Source: Arthrobacter_M sp030063245 (GTDB taxonomy: Bacteria > Actinomycetota > Actinomycetes > Actinomycetales > Micrococcaceae). From it: a stretch of DNA of 64,000 nucleotides. Made by a program: the position numbers and the translations under genes. Under the pieces are notes generated by a model. It saw only the letters and a list, made by a program, of their open reading frames with translations, searched no databases and was not told where the DNA came from. The DNA lies in NCBI RefSeq assembly GCF_051131705.1, contig NZ_CP180316.1, positions 1,116,001-1,180,000 on the forward strand. Direction: 5' to 3'. Positions 25,099 through 33,997 of the stretch are shown one piece after another (the stretch's first letter is position 1; each line of letters begins with the position of its first letter).

Positions 25099-25533
25099 AT
25101 GACCATTAACAGCACTCCGGCGGCCAGGACGCAGGACAGCAAGTCAACCGGTGCGGGCCGGCTCCTGATCGCCGTCTACGGTATTTTCGCACTTGCCGCC
25201 AGCGCACGTGCCGGCTTCCAGATCGCGAGCAAGTTCTCCGAAGCGCCGGTGGCCTACCTGCTCTCCGCCTTTGCCGGCCTGGTCTACATTGCTGCCACCG
25301 TTTCGCTGGCCAAAAAGGGGGCATTCTGGTTCCGTGCGGCCGCGGTGGCGGTCGGTGTGGAACTGCTCGGGGTGCTGGTCGTGGGAGCACTGAGTCTCTT
25401 TGATGCCCGGGTGTTCCCACAGGAGACCGTCTGGAGCCTGTTCGGCCGCGGCTACGGATTTGTTCCGCTGTTGTTGCCCATTCTGGGCCTGATCTGGCTG
25501 TACCGTCACCGGGCACCGGCGCAAACCGCATGA
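25099..25533 (+). CDS. Small membrane protein, four helices
   Basis: A 144-residue protein with a hydrophilic N-terminus of about 20 residues followed by four hydrophobic segments (about 21-40, 52-70, 78-98, 118-136) and a basic C-terminal tail. No characterised family is recognised. ATG 25099 was preferred over an earlier in-frame start inside the previous gene, because GGTAGGGA lies upstream. Its stop overlaps the ATG of the double GNAT gene (ATGA), so these three genes and truB look like one unit. Confidence 0.75.
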   Translation: MTINSTPAARTQDSKSTGAGRLLIAVYGIFALAASARAGFQIASKFSEAPVAYLLSAFAGLVYIAATVSLAKKGAFWFRAAAVAVGVELLGVLVVGALSLFDARVFPQETVWSLFGRGYGFVPLLLPILGLIWLYRHRAPAQTA

Positions 25534-26678
25534 GTGCGGGCGTTCCCGAGCTTGACGACGGCGTCGTACGGCTGCGCGCGTTCCGGACCGCCGATGCCGG
25601 CGACTATGCGGCACTGAACCGGGATGCGGACAATGTCCGCTGGGCCAATTCGGATCCGGAAATGACCACTGCGCAGGCCTTGGCCGCGATCACCGGAATC
25701 ATCCCGGAGAATTGGGCCAGTGGCCATACCCTGCGTTTCGCCGTTGCCGAGAGCAGCGGCGCGTTCGCCGGGACAACGGCGCTGCATAATGTGCGTGACG
25801 GCAGCGCCGCACTGGGCATCAAGCTCGCCCCGTCGGCTCGAGGCAGGGGCCTGGCGCTGTACGCGGTCCGGCTGATCACCGGCTACGCCTTCGACACACT
25901 GGGCCTGGACGTCCTGCACTGGCACGCCGGCGTCGGCAACATGGCGAGCAGACGTCTGGCCGAGCGCGCTGGATTCACGCTGGAAGGCACCGTTCGGGGG
26001 TATGGCAGCGCCGGCGGCCAGCCTGCGGACGGGTGGATTTTCACGCTGACGGCGCAGGACCACGGTTCCGGGCGGGGCCGTCTTCCGGAATTTCCGGCCC
26101 CGGCAGCGGTCGTGCCGGTACTCACCGACGCCTTTGTGACACTGCGGTCGCTCCGGAGCTCGGATAAGGAGCAGCTTGTCGCGAATTGCCGGGATCCGGA
26201 GGCGATCCGCTGGACTACGGTGCCCTTGGACTATGGTCCGGCCGATGCACTGACCTTTATCCACGATGTTGTACCGCGGGGCTGGGCCAGCGGGGAGACG
26301 CACACCTTCGCGGTTACCGACACGGGCATGGACAAACTGCTGGGCACCATCGACCTGCACGGCTTCCGGCCAGGTACGGCCGAGCTCGGCATCAACATGG
26401 CTTCGCAGGCTCGGGGCAGCGGGGCGGCCGAGGGGGCAGCGCGGCTGTTGATCGACTACGCCTTCACCGGTCTGAATCTCCAGTACCTCTACTGGCGCGC
26501 GCTGGTGCCGAACTGGGCGAGCCGCAAACTGGCCTGGAAACTGGGGTTCCAGCTGGAAGCGCAGCTGCGCGGCTTCACCGACGACCGTGGAACACCCGCA
26601 GACGCCTGGATCCTCACCCTGGCCGCCGCGGATCAGCGGCACCCGAGGACTCCGTGGGACGGTGCGGCGGCGCCGTAG
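25530..26678 (+). CDS. Tandem GNAT-domain N-acetyltransferase
   Basis: A 382-residue protein with two RimJ/RimL-type GNAT domains in tandem (about 1-175 and 190-370). Domain 1 has ALGIKLAPSARGRGLALYAV and domain 2 ELGINMASQARGSGAAEGAA as acetyl-CoA loops; both have an NxASRxLAxxxGFxLE ending (NMASRRLAERAGFTLEG and NWASRKLAWKLGFQLEA). The R/Q-x-x-G-x-G/A motif is better kept in domain 1 than in domain 2 (QARGSGAA), so one domain may be structural. The substrate, a protein N-terminus or a small amine, is unknown. Confidence 0.85.
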   Translation: MSAGVPELDDGVVRLRAFRTADAGDYAALNRDADNVRWANSDPEMTTAQALAAITGIIPENWASGHTLRFAVAESSGAFAGTTALHNVRDGSAALGIKLAPSARGRGLALYAVRLITGYAFDTLGLDVLHWHAGVGNMASRRLAERAGFTLEGTVRGYGSAGGQPADGWIFTLTAQDHGSGRGRLPEFPAPAAVVPVLTDAFVTLRSLRSSDKEQLVANCRDPEAIRWTTVPLDYGPADALTFIHDVVPRGWASGETHTFAVTDTGMDKLLGTIDLHGFRPGTAELGINMASQARGSGAAEGAARLLIDYAFTGLNLQYLYWRALVPNWASRKLAWKLGFQLEAQLRGFTDDRGTPADAWILTLAAADQRHPRTPWDGAAAP

Positions 26679-26722
26679 CCGCGGGCCTGCCGGTCAACCA
26701 CCGCGCCGAGTGCCCGTGCGGG

Positions 26723-26789
26723 GGCGGCACGCGCCCTCTGCGGTGGCGGCACGCGCCCCCCGTCATTGGCGGCATGCGCCCACCGCGGC
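26723..26789 (+). repeat. Three degenerate 22-23 bp tandem repeats
   Basis: GGCGGCAYGCGCCC cores start at 26723, 26745 and 26768 in the 265-nt gap before ribF. Each core is itself nearly palindromic (GGCGCATGCC type). No gene is seen in the gap. Confidence 0.6.
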
Positions 26790-26943
26790 ACTGGTGCCGG
26801 ACCTGCGGCGTCGATGGTCCGGGCAGCGGGCGCCCGGGCGGGACCGGCCCCGCATGCGGGTAACCTTAGAGAGGTTTTCGGCCCCCAAGCGGGTCGGTCA
26901 GTAACGACGCCGGGCGCCCGCGCGCGGCAAAAGGACGAGGGTG

Positions 26944-27888
26944 ATGGTGCACTTCTGGAACGGTCTTCACGAGGTTCCCGTTGGATACGGACCATCGGTG
27001 GTGACGCTGGGGAACTTCGACGGGGTGCATCGCGGGCACCAGCATGTGCTCTCCGCGTTGGTGGCCACCGCGCACGACCGTGGGGCCAAGGCCTTGGCGA
27101 TTACCTTTGATCCGCATCCAGCGAAGGTGCACCGCCCGGACACTGCTCCGGAGCAGCTGATGGGGCTGGCCGACCGGCTGACGACAATGGCCGCCTGCGG
27201 CTTGGACGCGGTCCTGGTAATGCCGTATACACTGGCGCTCGCCGCGCAGACTCCGGAGGAATTCGTCCGGTCGGTGTTTGTCGACACGCTCGGTGCCGCC
27301 GCTGTGGTAATCGGCCACGATGTGCGCTTCGGCCGGGGCAATTCCGGGGACCTTGGTACCATGCAGGAGCTGGGCAAGGACCTGGGTTTCGACGTCGTCG
27401 TGGTGAGCGAGTTCGGATCGGACCGGCGCTGCTCCTCGACGTGGGTGCGCGAGGCGCTGGCCAGGGGCGACGTGGACACCGCCGCAGAGGTGCTGGGGCG
27501 TACGCACCATATGCGCGGTGAGGTGGTCCACGGCGCGGCACGCGGCCGCGCCTTGGGCTTTCCGACGGCGAACCTCTCTGACGACGCCGTCGGCTACATT
27601 CCGGCCGACGGCGTGTACGCAGGCTGGCTGACGGACGCGGACGGAGTGCGCCGGCCGGCAGCGATCTCGATCGGCTCGAATCCCACCTTTGTGGGTGTGA
27701 GCCGGCAGGTCGAAGCCTATGTGATCGACCGGCCGAACGAACCGGTGGAGGCGTTTGACCTCTACGGCCAGGTCGTCGTCGTTGAGTTTGTGACCAGGCT
27801 CCGAGGCATGGTCGCGTACACCGGTCCCGCGGCGCTGGTGGACCAAATGCACCTGGATGTGGACCAGGCCCGTCAGATTCTGGCCTGA
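26944..27888 (+). CDS. ribF: Bifunctional riboflavin kinase / FAD synthetase
   Basis: RibF phosphorylates riboflavin to FMN and adenylylates it to FAD. The 314-residue protein has an N-terminal nucleotidyltransferase domain with VVTLGNFDGVHRGHQHV and a CSSTWVREAL segment, and a C-terminal riboflavin kinase domain with GRALGFPTANL, GVYAGWL and the Arg/Asn-rich NPTFVG region. Three start codons lie together (26941, 26944, 26947); ATG 26944 has AAGGA (26931-26935) 8 nt away. Confidence 0.95.
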   Translation: MVHFWNGLHEVPVGYGPSVVTLGNFDGVHRGHQHVLSALVATAHDRGAKALAITFDPHPAKVHRPDTAPEQLMGLADRLTTMAACGLDAVLVMPYTLALAAQTPEEFVRSVFVDTLGAAAVVIGHDVRFGRGNSGDLGTMQELGKDLGFDVVVVSEFGSDRRCSSTWVREALARGDVDTAAEVLGRTHHMRGEVVHGAARGRALGFPTANLSDDAVGYIPADGVYAGWLTDADGVRRPAAISIGSNPTFVGVSRQVEAYVIDRPNEPVEAFDLYGQVVVVEFVTRLRGMVAYTGPAALVDQMHLDVDQARQILA

Positions 27889-27944
27889 AGGCCGGCAGAT
27901 TCTGGTCTGCAGGTCGGAAGAACTGCGGCTTGTCGCACGCCACT

Positions 27945-27974
27945 TCGACAGAGTCAACCCGCGCAGAGTAAACT
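27945..27974 (+). promoter_or_regulatory. rpsO promoter
   Basis: TCGACA (27945-27950) and TAAACT (27969-27974) are separated by 18 nt, a good housekeeping sigma match. They predict a start near 27981 and a leader of about 150 nt before rpsO. Confidence 0.65.
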
Positions 27975-27980
27975 GGAAAG

Positions 27981-28128
27981 GTTGAATCCGGCTGCAGTCC
28001 GTGGCGGCTGGATTCCGTCCTGATCGGGCGGCTTCGCTTACCGCAACGTAGCGAGTCCGATCCGCCTCAGGCAGTACCCGGCAGCGCAGTGCTGCACCGG
28101 GCATCACGGCACAATCCAAGGAGTAACC
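27981..28128 (+). promoter_or_regulatory. Structured rpsO leader
   Basis: This leader folds into at least two clear stems: GAATCC (27984-27989) with GGATTC (28010-28015), and CCCG-GCAGC (28077-28085) with GCTGC-CGGG (28091-28101, 2-nt bulge), followed by AAGGAG (28118-28123). S15 represses its own mRNA through leader structures in several phyla, so an autoregulatory element is likely. Confidence 0.5.
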
Positions 28129-28398
28129 GTGGCATTAGAAGCCGCTGTAAAGCAAGAAATCATGAAGGCTTACGCCACCAGCGAGGGCGACACCGGCTCG
28201 CCGGAGGTCCAGGTTGCGATGCTCTCCAAGCGCATCCTCGATCTGACCGAGCACCTTAAGGCGCACAAGCATGATCACCACACGCGTCGTGGTCTGATGG
28301 GCCTGGTCGGCCGCCGTCGTCGTTTGCTGACGTACCTGCATGACACCGACATTACGCGCTACCGTACGCTGATCGAGCGTCTCGGCCTGCGCCGCTAG
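28129..28398 (+). CDS. rpsO: 30S ribosomal protein S15
   Basis: S15 binds 16S rRNA at the central domain early in 30S assembly. The 89-residue protein has the standard length and motifs: SEGDTGSPEVQVAMLSKRI, LTEHLKAHKHDHHTRRGLMG and VGRRRRLLTYL. GTG start with AAGGAG 5 nt upstream. It has its own promoter and long leader, and a strong hairpin after the stop, so it is largely a single-gene unit between ribF and pnp. Confidence 0.98.
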   Translation: MALEAAVKQEIMKAYATSEGDTGSPEVQVAMLSKRILDLTEHLKAHKHDHHTRRGLMGLVGRRRRLLTYLHDTDITRYRTLIERLGLRR

Positions 28399-28407
28399 CA
28401 GCACCGT

Positions 28408-28440
28408 GAGGCGGCCCTTCCAGTCCGGAAGGGCCGCCTC
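28408..28440 (+). terminator. rpsO terminator
   Basis: A perfect 14-bp stem (28408-28421 with 28427-28440) with a 5-nt loop begins 10 nt after the rpsO stop. It is GC-rich and not followed by a T-run. Confidence 0.8.
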
Positions 28441-28707
28441 CGCGGTATTATACCGGCAATATCGCCGGTACTGACCCGGCAATTAGTCAGTAATTCGAGA
28501 ACTAACTTAATCAGGAGCCAACCGGCGTCGCGCATTCGCGGTCCTCGGTAGTGATCTCCGGGAACAGACGGCCTATTGACGGCAGGCGCCCGTGGATCTC
28601 GATCGAAGACCGGGTGTTGTACAGGTCCCACAGCTAAAGACGGGTGGGCTTGGGGATGATGTTGGTTGCCTCCTGCCGCACACGCAAAGAAACGGAGGTG
28701 ACTCTCT
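28441..28707 (+). promoter_or_regulatory. pnp upstream region
   Basis: A 267-nt stretch with no gene. It holds a 7-bp hairpin, TACCGGC/GCCGGTA (28451-28470), a lone TTGACG (28576-28581) without a clear -10, and the strong ribosome site GGAGGTGA about 8 nt before pnp. PNPase messages are often self-controlled by 5' structure, but I cannot define one here. Confidence 0.4.
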
Positions 28708-30939
28708 ATGGAGGGTCCCGAAATTAAGTACTCAGAGGCCGTTATTGACAACGGCCGCTATGGCAAGCGCGTTATCCGCTTCGAGACCGGACGGCTGGCC
28801 CAGCAGGCCGCCGGTGCCGCGATGGTCTACATCGACGAGGACACGGCACTGCTGTCGGCGACGACTGCCGGCAAGCACCCGCGCGAAGGCTTCGACTTCT
28901 TCCCGCTGACGGTCGACGTCGAGGAACGCATGTACGCCGCCGGCCGCATCCCGGGCAGCTTCTTCCGCCGTGAAGGCCGCCCCTCGACGGAGGCGATCCT
29001 GGCCTGCCGCCTGATGGACCGCCCGCTGCGCCCGGCCTTCGTGAAGGGCCTGCGCAACGAGGTCCAGATCGTGGTCACCGTGCTGGCGATCAACCCCGAC
29101 GTGCTGTACGACGTCGTCGCCATTAACGCCTCCTCAATGTCCACGCAGCTCTCCGGGCTGCCCTTCTCGGGCCCGATCGGCGGCGTCCGCGTTGCTCTGG
29201 TCAACAATGAGCAGGGCTCTCAGTGGATTGCCTTCCCGAAGCACTCGGAGCTGGAAAACGCCGTGTTCAACATGGTGGTTGCCGGTAAGGTCACCGCCGA
29301 CGGCGACGTCGCGATCATGATGGTCGAGGCCGAAGCCACGGACAACTCCTGGAAGCTGATCAAGGAAGAGGGAGCCACTGCGCCGACCGAGGACATCGTT
29401 TCGGAGGGTCTGGAAGCGGCGAAGCCGTTCATCAAGGCACTTTGTGAAGCGCAGGCCGACCTGGCGGCACGCGCCGCCAAGCCGACCGCCGAATTCCCGG
29501 TTTTCCTGGACTACCAGGACGACGTGTTTGCAGCGGTCGAGACCGCCGCGGCCGCGAAGCTGACCGAGGTGTTCCAGATTGCGGACAAGCAGGACCGCGA
29601 CAACGCCTCGGATGCACTCAAGGACCAGGTTGTCAGCTCCCTCGCCGGACAGTTTGAGGGACGCGAAAAGGAGCTCTCCGCTGCTTTCCGTTCCGTCACC
29701 AAGCAGGTTGTCCGCCAGCGCATCCTCAAGGACCAGATCCGCATCGACGGCCGCGGCCTGACCGACATCCGCCAGCTCACCGCCGAGGTCGAGGTTCTGC
29801 CGCGTGTGCACGGTTCGGCGATCTTCGAGCGCGGCGAAACGCAGATCCTGGGCGTCACCACCTTGAACATGCTCAAGATGGAACAGCAGATCGACTCGCT
29901 GTCTCCGGTCACGCGCAAGCGCTACATGCACAACTACAACTTCCCGCCGTACTCCACCGGTGAGACGGGCCGCGTCGGTTCCCCGAAGCGCCGCGAAATC
30001 GGTCACGGTGCCCTCGCCGAGCGGGCCCTGATTCCGGTGTTGCCCTCGCGCGAGGAATTCCCGTACGCGATCCGCCAGGTCTCCGAAGCCCTCAGCTCCA
30101 ACGGCTCCACCTCGATGGGTTCGGTCTGCGCCTCCACGCTGTCCCTGCTCAACGCCGGTGTGCCGCTGAAGGCGCCGGTTGCCGGCATCGCCATGGGCCT
30201 GGTGTCCGACCAGGTTGACGGACAGACCCGCTACGCGGCGATGACCGACATTCTGGGTGCCGAAGATGCTTTCGGCGACATGGACTTCAAGGTTGCCGGA
30301 ACGAGTGAGTTCGTCACCGCGATCCAGCTGGACACCAAGCTGGACGGTATTCCGGCATCGGTGCTCAGCGCGGCCCTGAAGCAGGCCCGCGAAGCACGCC
30401 TGCACATCCTCGGCGTGCTGAACGCGGCCATCGATGTTCCGGACGAGCTCTCCGAGTTCGCGCCCCGCGTCATCGCGGTCAAGATCCCGGTTGACAAGAT
30501 CGGCGAGGTCATTGGGCCGAAGGGCAAGATGATCAACCAGATCCAGGAGGACACCGGCGCCGACATCTCCATCGAGGATGACGGCACCGTCTACATCGGC
30601 GCGACCAACGGCCCCTCCGCCGATGCCGCACGTTCTGCGATCAATGCCATCGCGAACCCGCAGATCCCGGAAATCGGCGAGCGTTACCTGGGGACCGTCG
30701 TAAAGACGACGACCTTCGGTGCATTCATTTCCCTGACACCGGGCAAGGACGGCCTGCTGCACATCTCCGAGCTGCGCCAGCTCGCGGGCGGCAAGCGCGT
30801 GGATAACGTCGATGACGTCGTCAGCGTCGGCCAGAAGATCCAGGTGGAAATCACCAAGATCGATGACCGCGGAAAGCTCTCCCTCTCGCCCGTCGTGGCC
30901 GAGGACGCTTCCGTCACGGCAGAAAGCGTTGCTGAGTAG
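28708..30939 (+). CDS. pnp: Polyribonucleotide nucleotidyltransferase (PNPase)
   Basis: PNPase degrades RNA 3' to 5' by phosphorolysis and can add tails. The 743-residue protein has the actinobacterial domain order. First RNase PH domain (DFFPLTVDVEERMYAAGRIPG; RPLRPAFVKG), helical linker, second RNase PH domain (NFPPYSTGETGRVGSPKRRE; LSSNGSTSMGSVCASTLSL), KH domain (IGEVIGPKGKMINQIQ) and S1 domain (YLGTVVKTTTFGAFISLTPG). The Ser-Asp catalytic pair region TDILGAEDAFGDMDFKVAGT is present. An M16 peptidase gene follows after 3 nt. Confidence 0.97.
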   Translation: MEGPEIKYSEAVIDNGRYGKRVIRFETGRLAQQAAGAAMVYIDEDTALLSATTAGKHPREGFDFFPLTVDVEERMYAAGRIPGSFFRREGRPSTEAILACRLMDRPLRPAFVKGLRNEVQIVVTVLAINPDVLYDVVAINASSMSTQLSGLPFSGPIGGVRVALVNNEQGSQWIAFPKHSELENAVFNMVVAGKVTADGDVAIMMVEAEATDNSWKLIKEEGATAPTEDIVSEGLEAAKPFIKALCEAQADLAARAAKPTAEFPVFLDYQDDVFAAVETAAAAKLTEVFQIADKQDRDNASDALKDQVVSSLAGQFEGREKELSAAFRSVTKQVVRQRILKDQIRIDGRGLTDIRQLTAEVEVLPRVHGSAIFERGETQILGVTTLNMLKMEQQIDSLSPVTRKRYMHNYNFPPYSTGETGRVGSPKRREIGHGALAERALIPVLPSREEFPYAIRQVSEALSSNGSTSMGSVCASTLSLLNAGVPLKAPVAGIAMGLVSDQVDGQTRYAAMTDILGAEDAFGDMDFKVAGTSEFVTAIQLDTKLDGIPASVLSAALKQAREARLHILGVLNAAIDVPDELSEFAPRVIAVKIPVDKIGEVIGPKGKMINQIQEDTGADISIEDDGTVYIGATNGPSADAARSAINAIANPQIPEIGERYLGTVVKTTTFGAFISLTPGKDGLLHISELRQLAGGKRVDNVDDVVSVGQKIQVEITKIDDRGKLSLSPVVAEDASVTAESVAE

Positions 30940-30942
30940 TTC

Positions 30943-32298
30943 ATGGCCTACACCCTATTGCCGCTGACGTCGGCTGCCGGCACCGCCGGGCAGGATTCCG
31001 CAGTGATCTCGGGCGAGACGGGCGGCGCCGTCGTGCGCCGTTCCGTCCTGCCGGGGGGAGTGCGGGTTCTGACCGAATCCATGCCCGCCCAGCGGAGCGC
31101 GACAATAGGGTTTTGGGTCGGTGTTGGCTCTCGGGATGAAGCCGAGGGCCAACACGGCTCGACCCACTTCCTTGAACACCTGCTGTTCAAGGGCACCCGG
31201 CGCCGCACGGCGCTGGAAATTGCCTCGGCGTTTGACGAGGTGGGCGGAGAGTCCAACGCCGCGACCGCCAAGGAAAGCACCTGTTACTACGCGAGGGTTC
31301 TTGATTCGAATCTGCCGATGGCCATCGACGTCATCGCGGACATGATCACGGGCGCGGTCCTCGATCCCGCCGAGCTCGAGCAGGAACGCGACGTTATCCT
31401 TGAGGAAATCGCCATGGACAGCGATGATCCGACCGACGTTGCGCACGAGAACTTTGTTGCCGCGGTGCTCGGAGGCCATGCCCTCGGCCGTCCGATCGGC
31501 GGCACCCCGGACGCGATCCGCGCCGTTTCCCGCGAGTCCGTCTGGGCGCATTACCAGCGCTACTACCGTCCCGATGAGCTGGTCATTACCGCCGCGGGCG
31601 GGCTGGATCATGACGAGGTCTGCGGTCAGGTGCTGACGGCACTGCGCGCGGCCGGTTGGGAGATGGACGACGACGCCGCCCCCACTCCGCGCCGGTCCAG
31701 CGAGCCGGTGGTCATTTCCGGGACCGCCGGTCTGCACGTGATCAAGCGCCAGGTCGAACAGGCCAATATCATTCTCGGCTGCCCGAGCATCGTCGCCAAC
31801 GACGAGCGCCGGTTTGAGATGAGCGTCCTCAACGCCGTGCTGGGCGGCGGAATGTCGTCCCGGCTGTTTCAGGAAATCCGCGAAAAGCGCGGCCTCGTCT
31901 ACTCCACGTACTCTTTCGCCTCCGGCTACGCCGACGCAGGATACTTCGGCATGTACGCCGGCTGTGCCCCGCAGAAGGTCGGCCAGGTGATCGGGCTGCT
32001 GACCACTGAATTGGAAAAACTTGCCGCTGACGGGATCACCGACGACGAACTGACCAAGGCCATCGGGCAGCTCTCCGGCGGTATTGTTCTCGCGCTGGAG
32101 GACACCGGCTCGCGGATGTCCCGGCTGGGCCGCTCGGAGCTGGTCTCCGGGGAATTCCTGGACATCGACGAGACGCTCTCCCGCGTTGGCATGGTGACGG
32201 CGGAGCAAGTCCGGACGCTGGCGCGCGAACTCGCCGCCGCGCCCCGCACCATCACCGTCGTCGGCCCCTTCGAAGAATCCGAGACCTTCGGCCTCTGA
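30943..32298 (+). CDS. M16-family zinc peptidase (insulinase/pitrilysin type)
   Basis: A 451-residue M16B peptidase. The inverted zinc motif is HFLEH in GSTHFLEHLLFKGT (about 76-80), with a distal glutamate in ESNAATAKEST. The catalytically silent second half carries LGGGMSSRLFQEIREKRGLVY. Genes of this type directly follow pnp in many bacteria. No signal peptide is visible, so it is probably cytosolic or peripheral. It lies 3 nt after the pnp stop without a strong ribosome site, so co-expression is likely. Confidence 0.93.
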   Translation: MAYTLLPLTSAAGTAGQDSAVISGETGGAVVRRSVLPGGVRVLTESMPAQRSATIGFWVGVGSRDEAEGQHGSTHFLEHLLFKGTRRRTALEIASAFDEVGGESNAATAKESTCYYARVLDSNLPMAIDVIADMITGAVLDPAELEQERDVILEEIAMDSDDPTDVAHENFVAAVLGGHALGRPIGGTPDAIRAVSRESVWAHYQRYYRPDELVITAAGGLDHDEVCGQVLTALRAAGWEMDDDAAPTPRRSSEPVVISGTAGLHVIKRQVEQANIILGCPSIVANDERRFEMSVLNAVLGGGMSSRLFQEIREKRGLVYSTYSFASGYADAGYFGMYAGCAPQKVGQVIGLLTTELEKLAADGITDDELTKAIGQLSGGIVLALEDTGSRMSRLGRSELVSGEFLDIDETLSRVGMVTAEQVRTLARELAAAPRTITVVGPFEESETFGL

Positions 32299-32438
32299 CC
32301 GCGCGTTCGCGAGGGCTCCCTTGGTCGGCCACCGGCGCCGGTGAAAGCGGCGCAGAGTTAGCCCGTCACGGTGCGCAGGGTTGCATCGTGCGCAGCCCAA
32401 GCCGCCAGCGGTGCGCAGAACCGTTTGCCGAAAAGCGG

Positions 32439-32705
32439 TTAGCCGCCGGCGAAGGGCGGCAGAACATCTACGACGTCCTCCGGGTCCAGGTCGGCGGCGA
32501 GGTCCCGGAGCACGACCTCATTACGCAGAAAACTGCACCGCTTCAGCAGTTCACCCAAGGGCGGCGTATGCTCCGATGCCGAAACCGGATGCAGCGCGGT
32601 GAGCTGTTCCCGTAAATCATTGATGCTGATCGGCCCGGCGTGCAGAAGCGTCTCTTCGTTCATACCGGTGGCGGCCTGGGCCGCCGCAAAATAGCGGATC
32701 AGCAT
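32439..32705 (-). CDS. moaD: Molybdopterin synthase small subunit MoaD
   Basis: An 88-residue ubiquitin-fold sulfur carrier of the MoaD/ThiS family ending in PPFAGG, the C-terminal Gly-Gly that is adenylylated and thiocarboxylated. With MoaE (encoded at 49 kb in this window) it forms molybdopterin synthase, which converts cPMP to molybdopterin. Its ATG lies directly against the moaA stop, so it is co-expressed with moaA. Confidence 0.88.
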   Translation of the reverse strand: MLIRYFAAAQAATGMNEETLLHAGPISINDLREQLTALHPVSASEHTPPLGELLKRCSFLRNEVVLRDLAADLDPEDVVDVLPPFAGG

Positions 32706-33842
32706 CTATCCGCCGATCGCGCTCATGCTGCGGTCCGGCTGCACAAAACCGGCCGCGCCAAGGCCCACGTGGTCCATGCCGTGCGCCTTCGGCTTGGCCC
32801 ACATGGCTTCTTTCCAGCGGACCGCGATGGCGTCGTCGTCGGCCGCCGTCTCACCGGCGCGCAGCAGGTCCAGCAGATCCACCTCGACGCGCGAGAACAG
32901 GCAGCTCATCACCTTGCCCTCCGCCGTGATCCGGGTCCGCTTGCAGTCCGAGCAGAAGGGCTCCGTGACCGAGGCGATGATGCCGACCGTGCCCAGCAGC
33001 TCCGCGGAGCCGTGCCGGCGCACCTCAAAGCGCTCAGCCGGCGCGCCGTCACGCTCGCGCGGGTCCGGGGAAAGATCGAATTCCGCGGAGAGCAGCTGCC
33101 GGATTTCCGCGGCCGTGATCATGTTCGCCCGGGTCCAGCCGTGGTCCGCGTCCAGGGGCATCTGTTCGATGAAGCGCAGTTCATAGCCACCTGCCAGCGC
33201 CCATCCCAGCAGTTCCGCGGCGCCCTGGTCGTTGATGCCGCGCATCAGCACGGCATTGATCTTGATGGACCCTAACCCGGCCGCGGCGGCAGCCTCCACG
33301 CCGGCCAGCACCTGATCCAGGAAGGGCCGGCGGGTCAGCTGGGCAAAGGTCTCCGGATGCAGCGAATCCAGCGAAATGTTGATCCTGGTCAGCCCGGCGT
33401 CCTTGAGGGCCTGCGCCTTCTTCGCCAGACCCACACCATTGGTGGTCAGGGAGATCGGCAGCTGGGGATGGGCCTGGCGTAGCCCGGCGATGATGGCCAC
33501 CAGGTCCGCCCGGACGAGCGGTTCGCCACCGGTCAGCCGCAGTTCACGGACACCGAGCCGGTCCACCCCGATGCGCACTATCCGCAGGATCTCCTCCGCG
33601 GTCATGACCTGGTTCTTGGACAGCCAGGCCAGGCCCTCGGCGGGCATGCAGTAGCTGCAGCGCAGGTTGCATTTGTCGGTCAGGGAAAGGCGCATGTCAG
33701 TCGCCCGGCGTCCGTACCTGTCAAACAGTCCGCCCTGACCGAGCGGCTTTCCGGTGGGGTCCGCAGCCTCGGCAGTAGCCGTGACCGGGGGCATACCCAA
33801 AAGCACGGGTTCTTGCGTCGCGTGGACATGGTCAACACTCAT
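32706..33842 (-). CDS. moaA: GTP 3',8-cyclase MoaA
   Basis: MoaA is the radical SAM enzyme that starts molybdenum cofactor synthesis from GTP. The 378-residue protein has the radical SAM cluster motif CNLRCSYC, the C-terminal cluster cysteines (in EPFCSDCKRTR and VMSCLFSR) and the essential C-terminal Gly-Gly (MSAIGG). The ATG has no ribosome site, but TAGCGT lies 6 nt upstream (33849-33854), which suggests a leaderless moaA-moaD mRNA. Confidence 0.96.
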   Translation of the reverse strand: MSVDHVHATQEPVLLGMPPVTATAEAADPTGKPLGQGGLFDRYGRRATDMRLSLTDKCNLRCSYCMPAEGLAWLSKNQVMTAEEILRIVRIGVDRLGVRELRLTGGEPLVRADLVAIIAGLRQAHPQLPISLTTNGVGLAKKAQALKDAGLTRINISLDSLHPETFAQLTRRPFLDQVLAGVEAAAAAGLGSIKINAVLMRGINDQGAAELLGWALAGGYELRFIEQMPLDADHGWTRANMITAAEIRQLLSAEFDLSPDPRERDGAPAERFEVRRHGSAELLGTVGIIASVTEPFCSDCKRTRITAEGKVMSCLFSRVEVDLLDLLRAGETAADDDAIAVRWKEAMWAKPKAHGMDHVGLGAAGFVQPDRSMSAIGG

Positions 33843-33997
33843 ACCCCAACGCTACGCCACCCGGACCGTGCGGGCACCACCTCGGGGCTGGATTGCCTGA
33901 CGCGTGGGCAGGATTCCGTGGCTGGGCGGGTTCATCGTTGGTTGTCGAAAAGGTGAGGCAGCCGTCGTCGTGCTGGTCAGCTGGCCGTGTACCGTGA

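Noticed and set aside
26186..26863. Second frame inside the double GNAT gene
   Set aside because: Shadow of the GNAT coding frame; low-complexity Gly/Arg/Pro product without a start context.
29134..30762. Minus-strand frame opposite pnp
   Set aside because: Fully antisense to PNPase with a His/Arg/Asp-rich composition typical of shadow frames.
33843..33997. Molybdenum-cofactor riboswitch before moaA
   Set aside because: The probable -10 box lies 6 nt from the moaA start, leaving no leader, and no conserved Moco-RNA pattern was seen.
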